Source: Gremmenia infestans (taxonomy: Eukaryota; Ascomycota; Leotiomycetes; Helotiales; Hamatocanthoscyphaceae). From it: a DNA stretch of 64,000 bases. Where the stretch lies: positions 1 through 64,000 of the forward strand of contig JAFEVB010000025.1 in assembly GCA_032629725.1 (NCBI GenBank), in the 5' to 3' direction. Under the pieces are notes generated by a model. The model was not told the DNA's origin, searched no databases, and saw only the letters and a list, made by a program, of their open reading frames with translations. A program made the position numbers and the translations under genes. Below, one piece after another: positions 27,451 through 37,590 of the stretch. Every line of letters begins with the position of its first letter. Position 1 is the stretch's first letter.

Positions 27451-27671
27451 ATAAATAAACTCTACTTAGAAAAAAGTTAATATATAGAAATAAATATAGC
27501 TTAGTAGCTAAGTAAACATATACGATAATCTAGCTTTGCTTTAGGCTTTAACTTTATTTATAAAACATGCTTATAAACCTGGCCTAGACGTAAACCTAGT
27601 CTATAAAACATGTTTATTAACCTGGCCTAGATATAAACCTAGCCTGCAAAACGTGTCTGTTAACCTAGCTT

Positions 27672-27848
27672 AGTATTACAGGTAAGTCATATATATATAG
27701 AGGCTTAATATAGTATTTAATAAGTTTAGTAAAAGAGAGAGAAGAATCTTTATCTAGATCCGAAGAAAAGTAAGCGCGCTTTTAGTTAAGACTTAGTAAG
27801 TATAAGCATAGCTGTGCTTTACTTCTAGGGCTCGCTCTTTATATTAGG
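27672..27848 (+). repeat. Dispersed 175-bp repeat, copy 2
   Basis: Matches 15738-15912 over its whole length. See that entry for landmarks. It sits at the right border of the second long repeat. Confidence 0.8.
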
Positions 27849-27879
27849 CTAGATATATAGTATTACTTTAATACTTTAA

Positions 27880-28046
27880 TAAATATAAAGATAAAGTAGT
27901 AGCTATGAAATAAGTGGAACCAGTCTAAAATTTAGACTAGTCCCACTTATTAAGCTTTTTTTCTACTTTAATAGATATAGAAATAGAGTAGTAGCTATGA
28001 AATAAGTAGGACTAGTTTAAAATTTAGACTGGTCCCACTTATTATA
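27880..28046. repeat. About 90-bp tandem pair, each ending in the 37-bp palindrome
   Basis: Two units in tandem, each containing agtagtagctatgaaataag followed by the palindrome at 27912-27948 and 28004-28040. The right-hand palindrome has arms differing at only a few positions. A third, half copy (tagtcttacttattatactt) follows at about 28082. The palindrome has therefore been duplicated together with a short flank. Confidence 0.82.
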
Positions 28047-28399
28047 CTTCTTATTATTAATAATTATAATAAGAAGATAACTAGTCTTACTTATTATACT
28101 TCTTATTAGCATATAGTGCTTTTCTACAACGTGAATTCGCTTCCTCTAGCTCTCTTTAGAGGCTAGAAAACCCCTATATCTATCTATACTAAAGAAGCTT
28201 CTTATAAGTAATTCTTATATTAAATTTAGGCCGTGATATAATAAGATAAGTTCCACTAATTAAGCTTTATATAGTAATTAAAAGATGAGTTATTTAACTA
28301 ATTCCACTTATTAAGCTTCTGATTATAAATACTTATTAAAATATAATAAGAGAAAAGAAAAGGCTATAGGTATAAAGAGAGGCGATTTCCTACTAAAAG

Positions 28400-29530
28400 A
28401 CGAAAGCATATAAACTATAGTTATGGCTGCTTTATACTATACTATAGAAGCAGGAAGATTATACCTTACTGAGGCGTTATTTAATAATATAAAATATATC
28501 CTCTAATATTAAAAGCCGATATGTAAAGCGCATCTAAAGCCGGAGTACAGGTTTATCTACGATTTAGCAGGTAAACCTAATAGCTTTAAATAACTCCGCT
28601 AAGCTTATTAGTATTAGTTTTATATAAGCAAGTACCTTATCCAAAGCTTTATCTAGACCGCCTAGGAGCAACTGCTACTTAATTAGTATATTAAGGTCTT
28701 AGAGGACATCTAGAAGAAATACCCCGCGGGGGAGAAAGAGCATAGCGGACTTCAGCTATATATAGAAGCTATATAAGGGCCCGCCAGCCTGCTCCTAAGC
28801 TTGCTTGCTAAACTATAGGTAGAGAGTTCAAGTGGAGCCGTAATAGCACTCCCTAGCTTGGTCCTAGTCCTATTAGTTGCAAGCACCTATGTAGCAAGCG
28901 AGGAAGCAGCTGGCTGCACCTAAAAACAAAGCTAGGAGGATAATAATAATAATAATAAAAGGCTAGCCTATAAGCCGTAGCAGAGAAGTAGTAGCAGCAC
29001 TATTTATATGCTACTATATACCTGGTATAAGGATTAAGACCAATTCTAGGACCTTATAGAAAGCATTGCACTCGCCAAGCGGCTAGGCAGATAGTGCACT
29101 AAGAAGCAGGAACTACTTAGGATATAGATCGTATTAAGTAAAGATAGAATTATTCCTAATTCGCAGATAAAGACCCCCCGGAGGATATAGGCAGCGGATA
29201 TAATAGTGGTATATAGCTTAAGCTAAAGGGAGCTTAGCATAAAGGAGAAGAAGAAAAGGAGAACCTTAAGCAGCGATGCGCTAGGGCACCTATATACTAA
29301 GTTGCAGATATAAGGCTTGCTAAAGCGCTTTAATAATATAGTAGTAAAGCTAAAGATAATAAAGATAGAACGGAAAAAGATCTAGTAAAAGGCCGCTGCA
29401 TAGAAAAGCGCCGACCTGCTATAGAAGATGATTTACGACTAGGCTAAAGCTAGGAAGGATAATAAAGCAGAGAAAGAGAACTAGCCCCCCTTTAAGCTAT
29501 AATGCTTCGACCGATTATAAGAATGCGGAT
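28400..29530 (+). pseudogene. Gag/ORF1-like relic upstream of a LINE reverse transcriptase
   Basis: After allowing for RIP stops, a plus-strand frame reads as a hydrophilic protein (for example YIEAIQGPASLLLSLLAKLQ near 28760, then a Q/K-rich part). It ends near 29500 in a Cys-containing motif (CFDRLQECG) that could be a degraded CCHC zinc knuckle. Its position about 1.3 kb upstream of a non-LTR reverse transcriptase fits ORF1 of the same element. Family assignment rests mostly on context. Confidence 0.4.
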
Positions 29531-30839
29531 TAGGTATATTAATATCTAGGGGCTCTCCTTTACTTTATAGCAAGCCTATTATGCGCTTCTAAGCACTAGC
29601 TATAACTATCTATTTATAGCTAAGATATGGTTTATAAACCACCGCAGCTACTAGACAGATCGCCGGTTTATTATAATAATAATACAACTAGCTAAGAATC
29701 TTACTAGGCGGCAGTTAGGGCGGCATCTACCTGCTAGGCTCTTAGCAAGCTTGCAGCTAGGTCTAGACTATTAAGACTACTAAGTATAGTATCTAGGTAG
29801 GATAAAGCAGCTCGCAGCAGACCTGTGCCAGCGTCTACTTCCTTTTTAGCCTGCTGGTCGATAAACTATTAGGACTGCTAGATATAGTACAACGCTTAAT
29901 AGTGCTGCTTAGTAATATTAATACCCGCTTTCAAGATCTAGTTTAGTAATAAGGAGCATCTGGACCTGCTCTTCGCCTGCAACGGTTTAACTAGATGCTA
30001 GCTATAACTAGCTTTATCATTATAAACTAGGAGCAAAACCGCAGCAGCTAACTATAGACCACTGCTTTATTAATATTTAAACTCTCTCAACCTTAAAACT
30101 TCTAGATAATTACAACCTTAGAATAGAGAGCGACTATTAGTATACGCTACATATTACCCTTAATTAGCTACGCTTAAAGCAGAAAAAAGCAGAAGCAGAA
30201 GCAGAAGCAAAAGCAGAAGTAGAAGTAGAAGCAGAAGCAGAAGCAGAAGCAGAAGTAGAGCAGAAGCAGAAGCAGAAGCAGAAGCAGAAGCAGAGCAAAG
30301 CAGAAGCAGAAACAGGCGATAAAGCATCTAATCTACCGGTTTTAGATTAGATAGTTGCAGAAGCAACCTAATATAGTAGCTAAGATATAAGCACTAATTA
30401 GTAAATAGAAGCAGGCTTAGCTACTAGGTAGTTAGGTTAAGGAGATAAATGCTAGCTTAGTAGTAATCTATTAATACGTATAGAAGTAGACAATTAGGTA
30501 AGCAAGCACTAAGCGAAGTTTAAACCTGAAAAGACTACTACTATAGTAGGACCTAAACCTAGGGGATCTTATCCGCTAGTATAAATAAGTATAGATATCT
30601 TAGAAAAAGAATAATATAATTATACTAATCTAAGAAGTATAAGCATACAGCTAAGATGCTATAGCTAAGAACTAGGAGATTCTATAGCACTGCTAGACTA
30701 GGTATCCTTTTAAGGCGCTACTGCTATAGCAGCAGCAGCAGCAGTAGTAGTAGTAGCAGCAGCAGCCGCTTAATAGCTAGATAGAGAAGGAGATCTGCTA
30801 TAAGATTTACTAGCAGGAGGGTATAAAAGCTGCGGCGCA
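29531..30839. other. Region between ORF1-like and RT relics, with microsatellites
   Basis: Degraded coding-like sequence rich in Gln/Leu, where an endonuclease domain would be expected in a LINE, but no endonuclease motif is recognisable. It contains the hexanucleotide array at 30186-30312 and a trinucleotide run of cag/tag at about 30725-30770. Confidence 0.4.
30186..30312. repeat. Hexanucleotide microsatellite (gcagaa)n
   Basis: About twenty near-perfect copies of gcagaa, with a few gcaaaa and gtagaa variants. The variants are single transitions, as RIP would produce. In frame it would encode an alternating Gln/Lys or Ala/Glu tract. Confidence 0.95.
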
Positions 30840-32690
30840 GACAGTATCTATATCTAGTTCTTAAAGAAGATGCAAAGCATAGCTATTACCTGCTAGCTCA
30901 CGGAATTATATAACACCTATCTAGCGTATAGCTAAACGCCCGCGGCATAGAATTAGTCTAAGGTGCACCTCTTTTAGCAAAAAGGCAGGAGAGCTGCAGG
31001 GATATATATAACCTTTAGCTAATCTCGATTATTAGTATTCTCCCAAGATCTTTAAACGCATATTACTTCTCTAGATAGAGGCAGCTCTATAGGCGCAGCT
31101 CTACTCTATATAAGCTAGCTTTTAGCGCTGCTATTCTACCTTAATAAATACGCATAGTGTTTATAGGATGCTAGCAAGCTAAGCTGCTCTACGATCTCTT
31201 TCTAGACTTTAAAGCAGCCTTTAATATAATTAATTACTAGAAGCTAGATATAAAGCTAGTAGCACGCGGCTGTCTAGCGCTATACTAATCCCTAATTTCA
31301 GCAACTTATATTTATAAAGCAGTAGTCGCAGATCTTAATTAATAGACAAGCAACTACCTAGTTTAGCTGGATATAAGGGTAGCGCAAAGCTATCTGCTCT
31401 TACTATAGCTGTTTAATATCTTTCTAGATAACCTTCTATAGTAAGTTAATACTAAAACGCCTGGTATTCCTATCTGCTTATTTTACGACGATAATAAAGT
31501 GCTGCTTATAGATAATAGTATAGATCTAGAAAAGATTCTTACATAGGTAGAGATATAAAGTCGTAAGAACTAACTTTTCCTTAATCTAAATAAGTGCGCT
31601 ATAATTACCCTGCAGTCTAATGCGGCCCTATCTAACCATTTATAGTTAATCTGTAGTATAGGTAGAGACATACATATATCTAAGGGTTTCCGGTTATAAA
31701 GGATAAGATTAACTTTTAGTAATATCTTAGCTAACGCTTATAAGGAGCAATAGGCCAAGCCAAATAGTTATTACAAGCAAGTAAGAGTTAGGGCATAAAA
31801 GGACGCCTCTAGGTCTATAAGTAGTACCTCGCTCTAATATTTAAGTATAGCGCACTACTAGTCTAAGCATAGCGGTATAAAGGAAAAAAAGGCAATAAGC
31901 AAGCGTTTAGTAAAGGGGTTAAAAAAAAGGTAGCGGATTTAATAGGGTAGATTATAGATATGGCACTAACGCGCTATAAGATTACCACAAATCTATATAG
32001 TATAACATTGCTTAGGAAACGGTTTAAGAGACTAAGTACTAGATACTAGTAGATCTTGGATTAGATAAGTCCTAATAGCCCAATTAAGGTGCTCCTAGAG
32101 AAAAGCTAGAAAGACCTATAGCGATAGTTATTTGCATTCTAGCTAGGCGAGGAACCCGCCTAGGCATAATTTAAAGCTATATCCAACCTTTAACTAATAG
32201 TAAGTATAGCTTTATAACTTTAGTTATAGGTAGAGCGGAGGAAGACTCTACGGATAGAAGCCAAGATAGCACAGCTCACTGTATTAATCCTAATAGGCAG
32301 TTAGAAAGTAAAAGGATGCCGACTAGCTAATATCTATTTTACTATACTAGTTATATTCTAGCATATGCTACTCTAGTACCGCTAAGAGGTATTTATATAG
32401 GGGTTTACTTATATCTATAGATAAAAATAGAAACGCAGCTATAAAAACTGCCTAGCATTAAACCACGCAGATAAGTTAACGCGGTAGCAGCAGTATAGGA
32501 AACGGAAGATGCAGATATAACTAGGGATTTAAGGGAAATTTACTAATATTAACTTTCTCTTAAATATTAGAGAGGTATCTATAGCAATCTAGATTCTACT
32601 AGTAGTATAATAATTAGTCTATAGCAGGTTTAGATAAGATAAAGAGGCGGAGTAGGCAGAAAAGAAGTAGACTTAGAAATAGGATAAGAG
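30840..32690 (+). pseudogene. Non-LTR retrotransposon (LINE) reverse transcriptase relic
   Basis: The plus-strand reading contains LINE-type RT landmarks in order: FLDFKAAFNTINYQKL near 31196-31245, a block equivalent to the GVRQG..LSPLLFNIFLDDLL motif near 31375-31440 (LQLFNIFLDNLLQQV is readable), and the catalytic FYADD equivalent near 31484-31500 reading FYDDNKVLL. Downstream sequence to about 32690 is coding-like. Stops are TAG/TAA at former Gln/Trp codons. The order and spacing fit Tad/I-type fungal LINEs, but the subfamily cannot be fixed by eye. Confidence 0.72.
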
Positions 32691-32703
32691 GAGATATTAA
32701 TAT

Positions 32704-32740
32704 AAGTGGGACCAGTCTAAATTTTAGACGCGTCCTACTT
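32704..32740. repeat. 37-bp palindrome, copy 4
   Basis: The left arm is AAGTGGGACCAGTCTAAA. The right arm has two or three transitions. It is the same unit as at 17742, 27912 and 28004, and it abuts the minisatellite at 32744. Confidence 0.85.
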
Positions 32741-32743
32741 TTT

Positions 32744-33018
32744 TTAACCTAGGAGGTTATAAAAAGCATCCGTTAACCTAGGAGGTCGTAAAAAGCATCC
32801 GTTAACCTAGAAGGTTATAAAAAGCATCTATTAACCTAGGAGGTTATAAAAAGCATCTATTAACCTAGGATATCGTAAAAGCACTATAACCTAGGGAAGT
32901 TGTAAAAGCACTACAACTATAAAGTCATAACCTAGAAATATTATAAAAAGTCTACGACTATAAAGTTATAACCTAGAATATTATAAAAAGTCTATAACTA
33001 TAAAGTTATAATCTAAGA
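32744..33018. repeat. 29-bp minisatellite grading into about 40-bp units
   Basis: Starts with five 29-bp units beginning ttaacctaggaggttataaa (32744, 32773, 32802, 32831, 32860). It continues with about four longer units (to about 40 bp) that keep aacctag and add an actataaagttat tail. The change in unit length within one array shows a second round of duplication. Confidence 0.9.
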
Positions 33019-33164
33019 TATCGAAAAAGCATTATAGGAAGGGAGCTTACCTAGTATTTCTAGACTGTTTAAGTCCTTAATATAAACCTTATAAAAGACG
33101 TACTACTATATAAAAGATAAACCTTCTACTTAATAGAACTAGCAGAGATCGACCGAATTAAAAG

Positions 33165-33644
33165 GACCTAGTCTCTAAAAGGCACCTTGCCTTAGATATA
33201 ATAGAGAACTAGGTTAATAGGGATTATAGATCTAGAAAATCCTATCTTAGTATAGGATATTTAGACGACTTTAATTACCCTGCTTCTGCTATAACTCTAC
33301 TCTAATAGTAGAGAGTAACTCTTAGGCGTATATATTTAGATAACTCTATAGGAAATAGAATAGATTTTTCTTAGATCTATATTTATAAGTAGTGGATTTA
33401 TATTACCGCTATAGATAATTATTAGACCACTTTAGGCTTTATCTACGCTAAACTAGAATTAGATATTATTATAATATTATAATAAACTATAGAAAGTATT
33501 AATAGGACTCTTATAATATATAAGGGGGGACTTGTAAAGCGGTCTTGGTTTTGGAATATAGAACTTATAGGACCTTCAATATTGTAGCGTGTTGTTATAC
33601 GTAGTTTAGTAATAAATATAAACCCTCTAACCCTAATAAACCTT
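33165..33644 (+). repeat. Repeat 'A' (LTR-like), copy 1
   Basis: This aligns over its length with 33872-34340, in the same orientation. Shared landmarks are ttagatataatagagaacta, aactcttaggt and actttaggctttatcta. The two copies flank repeat B (33645-33835), giving an A-B-A' arrangement. Copy 2 has more C-to-T changes than this one. Confidence 0.78.
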
Positions 33645-33835
33645 TGCTTAACTTAAATAGTATTTCCTAATATATACTTATTACTTTATACTTTATAATA
33701 AGCTATACTTCCAAGTATAGCAACTAGTAATCTATTAATAGATACTAATATTAACCTAATAATAACCTAGATCTAAGGACCTAACTTAAGTTATAAGACT
33801 TACCCTAGCACTATATAAGCTAGGCGATTGTTATA
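33645..33835 (+). repeat. Dispersed 190-bp repeat 'B', copy 2
   Basis: Second copy of 3841-4030. Here it lies between the two A repeats, whereas at 3841 its flanks are different, so B can move or be shared independently of A. Confidence 0.7.
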
Positions 33836-33871
33836 TTTAGTTAACTAACTAAATAAAAAGAATCTAGATTA

Positions 33872-34340
33872 TAAAAAGGTATCTAGCTTTAGATATAATA
33901 GAGAACTAGATTAATAGAGATTATAGATCTAGAAGATCCTTTTACTAAAATAGATATTAGATAACTTTAATTACTTTACTTTTATTAAGATTTAATTTAA
34001 ATAGTTAAATATAACTCTTAGGTATACTTATTTAGATAACTCTATAGAAGATAGAATAGATTTTCTAGATCTTATATTTATAAGTAGTAGATAGGTATTA
34101 CTACTATAAATAATTATTAGATCACTTTAGGCTTTATCTATACTAAACTAGAATTAGATAGCTTTAATATTATTAGGAATTATAGAAAATATTAATAGAA
34201 CTCTTAGATCTATATAAGAGAGAACTTATAAAGCTGTCGCTTTTAGTAATATAAACTTAGAAACCTTTAATATTATAGCGTATTACTATATAATATATAG
34301 TAGCTATATGAACCTTTAACTCTAATAGATTAGCTTAGTT
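33872..34340 (+). repeat. Repeat 'A' (LTR-like), copy 2
   Basis: See 33165-33644. This copy is more heavily mutated, and its final part (from about 34230) has lost most remaining C bases. Confidence 0.75.
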
Positions 34341-34708
34341 ATTACTTAATATTATTATATTATAGTAATCTTAGATCTTAATAAATTCAAGTTTTTACTT
34401 CTAATAAATTTCTGCCTAATAGTACTAGACCAGCGCTAGCTATATTATTAGAACGTTTAAGATTCGACTTGCAATTAAATCTCTTATATAAATACTATCT
34501 TCAGACATCTGCCCCGACCTAATTATAAGTTTAGCAAGCATTTTCTTCCAATTCTGTATTTCTATAACTTGCTTAGAATTAGCTTCTTGTTGATTGGATC
34601 GATAAGATAACTATATTATATAGGAACGAACAGATCTCCTTAAAATATTTTGTATGATATAGCGGACCGTGATATTATAAGTATATAATTCCAATCTCAT
34701 TTATAACT
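34341..34708. other. Edge of the RIP block, no gene
   Basis: The last stretch of AT-rich RIP-type sequence. It gives way to normal composition at about 34,660-34,700, just past the stop codon of the first cluster gene. I see no RNA gene or open frame in it. Confidence 0.55.
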
Positions 34709-37327
34709 CTAGCTAACCTCATGATCGCGTAGCAAACCACCAAATCGCAATTTACTCCAAAGTACGATCTCCTTCCATAGCGTACGATCACAGTGCCGGA
34801 ATATCTTACCATCCTGTGACTGAGGGAAGAATTCAACCTCTTCACCCGAAGAAAGTCGTGGAACATGTTCTACGCAACTATCTATCGCTAGATGGAGGCA
34901 ACGAGTGTACAAAGTCTCCTCGGTATCACTTGGCAGGATCGGTGGGGCCACCCTGTCCAGAACCGCACCGCCATCGAGTTGTGATGTTAGCAGAAGCAGT
35001 GTCGCAGCTACTTTGTCCACAGCCCCGTCATACAAAGCAAAAAATATGCAGTGGTTGCCTTTGTAGTCAGGTAATGATCCCATATGCAAGTTGATCATCA
35101 GCCCACCTCGCTCGTTCAGCTTTTTACCAATGTATTTGGTTCCAGAGACAATGGTCAAATCTGGCTGCCAATTTTCCACTGCTTGCCAGACTTCTTTGCA
35201 GTTTAGACTATCAACCGCGAGGTCAGGTTGCGGAGAAGTATAACCGGAAGGCATGAGGCCAGCAAAGTAAGCTTGGCGTTGGCGCGTAAGCCCGAGGGCC
35301 TGACGACGCATTGTATGATACCACATATACCATGCGTCCGCGTTGCGCCCTTTCCGTTTCAGATGAGATATCTGACCTGCATGCGGTTCCACGATACACC
35401 GAAAGAATGGTGCGACTTTGTCAAGGCGATACCGCAAGTAAGCATGTTCGGGACCGTCCGAACAAAGCAATAGTAGTCTTAGCGGCCTAGATGAATCGAT
35501 ACGCTTGAGCAGCCGTGGTTGCGAAACGGGATGCACATGACTCGAGACTTCATTGTGCCGACCGCGCTTTGGGTGAAATAGGACATGTATAGGATCGTGC
35601 TCGCCGGTGAACGCCCGGTGGACTGCGCGAGCTATAGCAGGAGCCTGAGCAAACCCGCCCGTGTTATTACCACCAGTGATAATCAATCTTCCGCCAGAGA
35701 CGGTCGGGACGGTCTCGAACACTCCTAGTCCTGTAGGCGTGAAGGGTCGAATGCAGAATTTTTGTTTGCCTCCAGTCCAGAGAGAGCCATTCTGTTTGGC
35801 CAAATCGTATCCCTGCGGAAAATACGTTCGAGCCACAGTCTCCAACTTTCTGAAAAGAAGCTGGAGTTCCGGATTGTCGGCTGCCGGCCTATCAAGTCCT
35901 ACAAATCCGTATCCACCGCCGAAGACAAGTATATCTTCTCCTGTGTGAGGGTCGGTCGCCACTGTGATATTGATGTCTTCCATGACATGCCCGCGTCGAT
36001 GGATCTTGATCGACTTGCTCAATTTTGGCTCAAGATTAGGGATCTGTAGCCATACACCAAGAACACCTTGGATTGCACTTCCAGAAACTGTACCCTCGAG
36101 AAGCTTGTTCCCCAACACTCCGGGGCTTACGACATAATGATCCGCTTCGAGCAGCTTGCCTTCATTTGATTCAAGCCCTAGTACACGTCCGAGAGTATCG
36201 CGTCTTATATTACTGATAGGGTGGTTCCAGTGGAACTCAGCACCTTTGGCCCTTATATCGTCAATGAGTTTCGCAACGAACTGATGTACGTTCAGAGTGA
36301 AGCCAGCGATGGTAAAAACTCCCGCCAGCTGATCTGTTGCTGCGGCCGAGCCAAAGGTGGTGTGTACCTTTAAGAACTCTTGAAGCTCAAAAGTCTCCAA
36401 TATTGTACCAAGACCAGTATTAAGCTTGATGGACGCTTCTAGGTCGTCTCGTTCAACATACATGCGGGTGATGCCCTGACGTAGACCGACTTGCTGAAAC
36501 AGATGTGGTGAGACTTGCATGAAATCTTCCCAGAGCTGCCCAGCTTGCCGGTTGATTTCGTATATATCCTCTTTGAAAGCCCGGGCCAACCATCCCGGCA
36601 GGCTCTCAAAGGATTCGACCCAATCTATTTCAGCAGATGTAAACCTGTCGGGTGGTTTCACACTCCATCCGCCTGTGCTTGCGGTCCGCCTAAAGATTGT
36701 GTTCATGCTTGAATATATCTGGTTACCCTGTTCGTTGTAGTTGTCTGCTTCGGTGTGCGTGAACATCCTGGCATCCCCACCGCCATGCGTCGTCCCTAGC
36801 TTTGTCCAGTCCTGGGTTGATCGCGGATCCGGGCCTGCGTCATGGACTTCAACAGAGTATCCACGGACAGCCAGATAATGTGCGTTGATGAGATTCATTA
36901 TTCCCGCTCCAACAAGGATCACTACGCCCTGGCGATTGACCAGTGTTTGCTGAATTCCTGTGAGTCTTCGAGTCTGGACATGCTGTGCTTCAGCGAAACG
37001 AAGCACTTGTTCACAAAACGAAATTGCTTTCAAGCCCGGCTCTGGCCACTCAGCGATATGGACCGTCTTACTGTCGGTATAATCCTGTATTCGTTGTATG
37101 TTCTGCACATCCCGAACTAGCATCAACCTTGACGGGAGAGCGTTGTGGCCGACCCATTGTCTCATCAGATTGCTGTCGACCTCATCGCCACCGCATATCC
37201 AGATATCAAGAGGTAGCGTGCTGAGCAATGAATGAGTGTCTGTAACTAGATCGCAGAAGCAAATTCGATCAGACTCTCCAGCCACCTCCCGAAAAGCGGT
37301 GGTTTCGACGCTGATGAGAATCCTCAT
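34709..37327 (-). CDS. FAD-dependent oxidoreductase (DAO-type) fused to a C-terminal formyltransferase
   Basis: Single exon, 872 residues from the ATG at 37327; the frame stays open to an earlier ATG at 37435 (908 residues). Residues 1-130 form an N-terminal region I do not recognise. Residues about 135-575 are a D-amino-acid-oxidase/glycine-oxidase-type FAD domain: the Rossmann loop at 139-152 reads VGAGIMNLINAHYL (the usual third glycine is Asn145), followed by an acidic strand end VEVHDA and a C-terminal GGNNTGGFAQAP nucleotide-binding segment (552-563). Residues about 615-830 are a formyltransferase of the GART/methionyl-tRNA-formyltransferase type: INLHMGSLPDYKG with Asn746 and His748, and QLDGG with Asp785. 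The catalytic Asn-His-Asp triad is therefore intact, and a 10-formyl-tetrahydrofolate donor is expected by family. It is divergent from the lyase gene across about 880 bp. Likely roles are oxidation of an amine and N-formylation of a pathway amine; the substrate is unknown. The stop lies within about 30 bp of RIP-degraded DNA, yet the gene shows no decay. Confidence 0.88.
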   Translation of the reverse strand: MRILISVETTAFREVAGESDRICFCDLVTDTHSLLSTLPLDIWICGGDEVDSNLMRQWVGHNALPSRLMLVRDVQNIQRIQDYTDSKTVHIAEWPEPGLKAISFCEQVLRFAEAQHVQTRRLTGIQQTLVNRQGVVILVGAGIMNLINAHYLAVRGYSVEVHDAGPDPRSTQDWTKLGTTHGGGDARMFTHTEADNYNEQGNQIYSSMNTIFRRTASTGGWSVKPPDRFTSAEIDWVESFESLPGWLARAFKEDIYEINRQAGQLWEDFMQVSPHLFQQVGLRQGITRMYVERDDLEASIKLNTGLGTILETFELQEFLKVHTTFGSAAATDQLAGVFTIAGFTLNVHQFVAKLIDDIRAKGAEFHWNHPISNIRRDTLGRVLGLESNEGKLLEADHYVVSPGVLGNKLLEGTVSGSAIQGVLGVWLQIPNLEPKLSKSIKIHRRGHVMEDINITVATDPHTGEDILVFGGGYGFVGLDRPAADNPELQLLFRKLETVARTYFPQGYDLAKQNGSLWTGGKQKFCIRPFTPTGLGVFETVPTVSGGRLIITGGNNTGGFAQAPAIARAVHRAFTGEHDPIHVLFHPKRGRHNEVSSHVHPVSQPRLLKRIDSSRPLRLLLLCSDGPEHAYLRYRLDKVAPFFRCIVEPHAGQISHLKRKGRNADAWYMWYHTMRRQALGLTRQRQAYFAGLMPSGYTSPQPDLAVDSLNCKEVWQAVENWQPDLTIVSGTKYIGKKLNERGGLMINLHMGSLPDYKGNHCIFFALYDGAVDKVAATLLLLTSQLDGGAVLDRVAPPILPSDTEETLYTRCLHLAIDSCVEHVPRLSSGEEVEFFPQSQDGKIFRHCDRTLWKEIVLWSKLRFGGLLRDHEVS

Positions 37328-37590
37328 TTTTGGGGCGAGAGCACCTGGAGAGGGGACCAACCACAGTGAACACACTTGTGGTAAATCAGTGGAGTAAAAG
37401 ATTCCGCAGAATAGAATGTTGAAGGCTTTTGCCAATATGAGCGGCTATTTTTCTCAAGATGTAATGGTCATGCTGATGTATACTCTTACCACAGCAACAA
37501 ACGTCCTTGCAGAGCATGCATGTTTGTGGGATATCAATTGGCACCAGCACGCGTTTGCTATGAATGTTATACATGATAATCTGCGCGCAC

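Larger units (their letters stand above)
21860..27660. repeat. Long interspersed repeat, copy 2 (carries SNF2 helicase relic)
   Basis: This is the second copy of the element at about 4080-10790, same orientation, about 17.7 kb away. It is about 0.9 kb shorter, partly because the G-rich minisatellite of copy 1 is missing. Both copies have many private C-to-T and G-to-A changes, so RIP acted on each independently or over several cycles. The 175-bp dispersed repeat follows directly on the right. Confidence 0.75.

Noticed and set aside
34816..37224. Plus-strand open frames of 65-95 codons across 34.8-37.2 kb
   Set aside because: All antisense to the FAD/formyltransferase gene, whose minus-strand frame is long and domain-bearing.
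37386..37574. Minus-strand frame with a Cys-rich segment (CMLCKDVCCCG)
   Set aside because: Overlaps the promoter region and the upstream extension of the FAD/formyltransferase frame; no zinc-finger spacing and no homology recognised.
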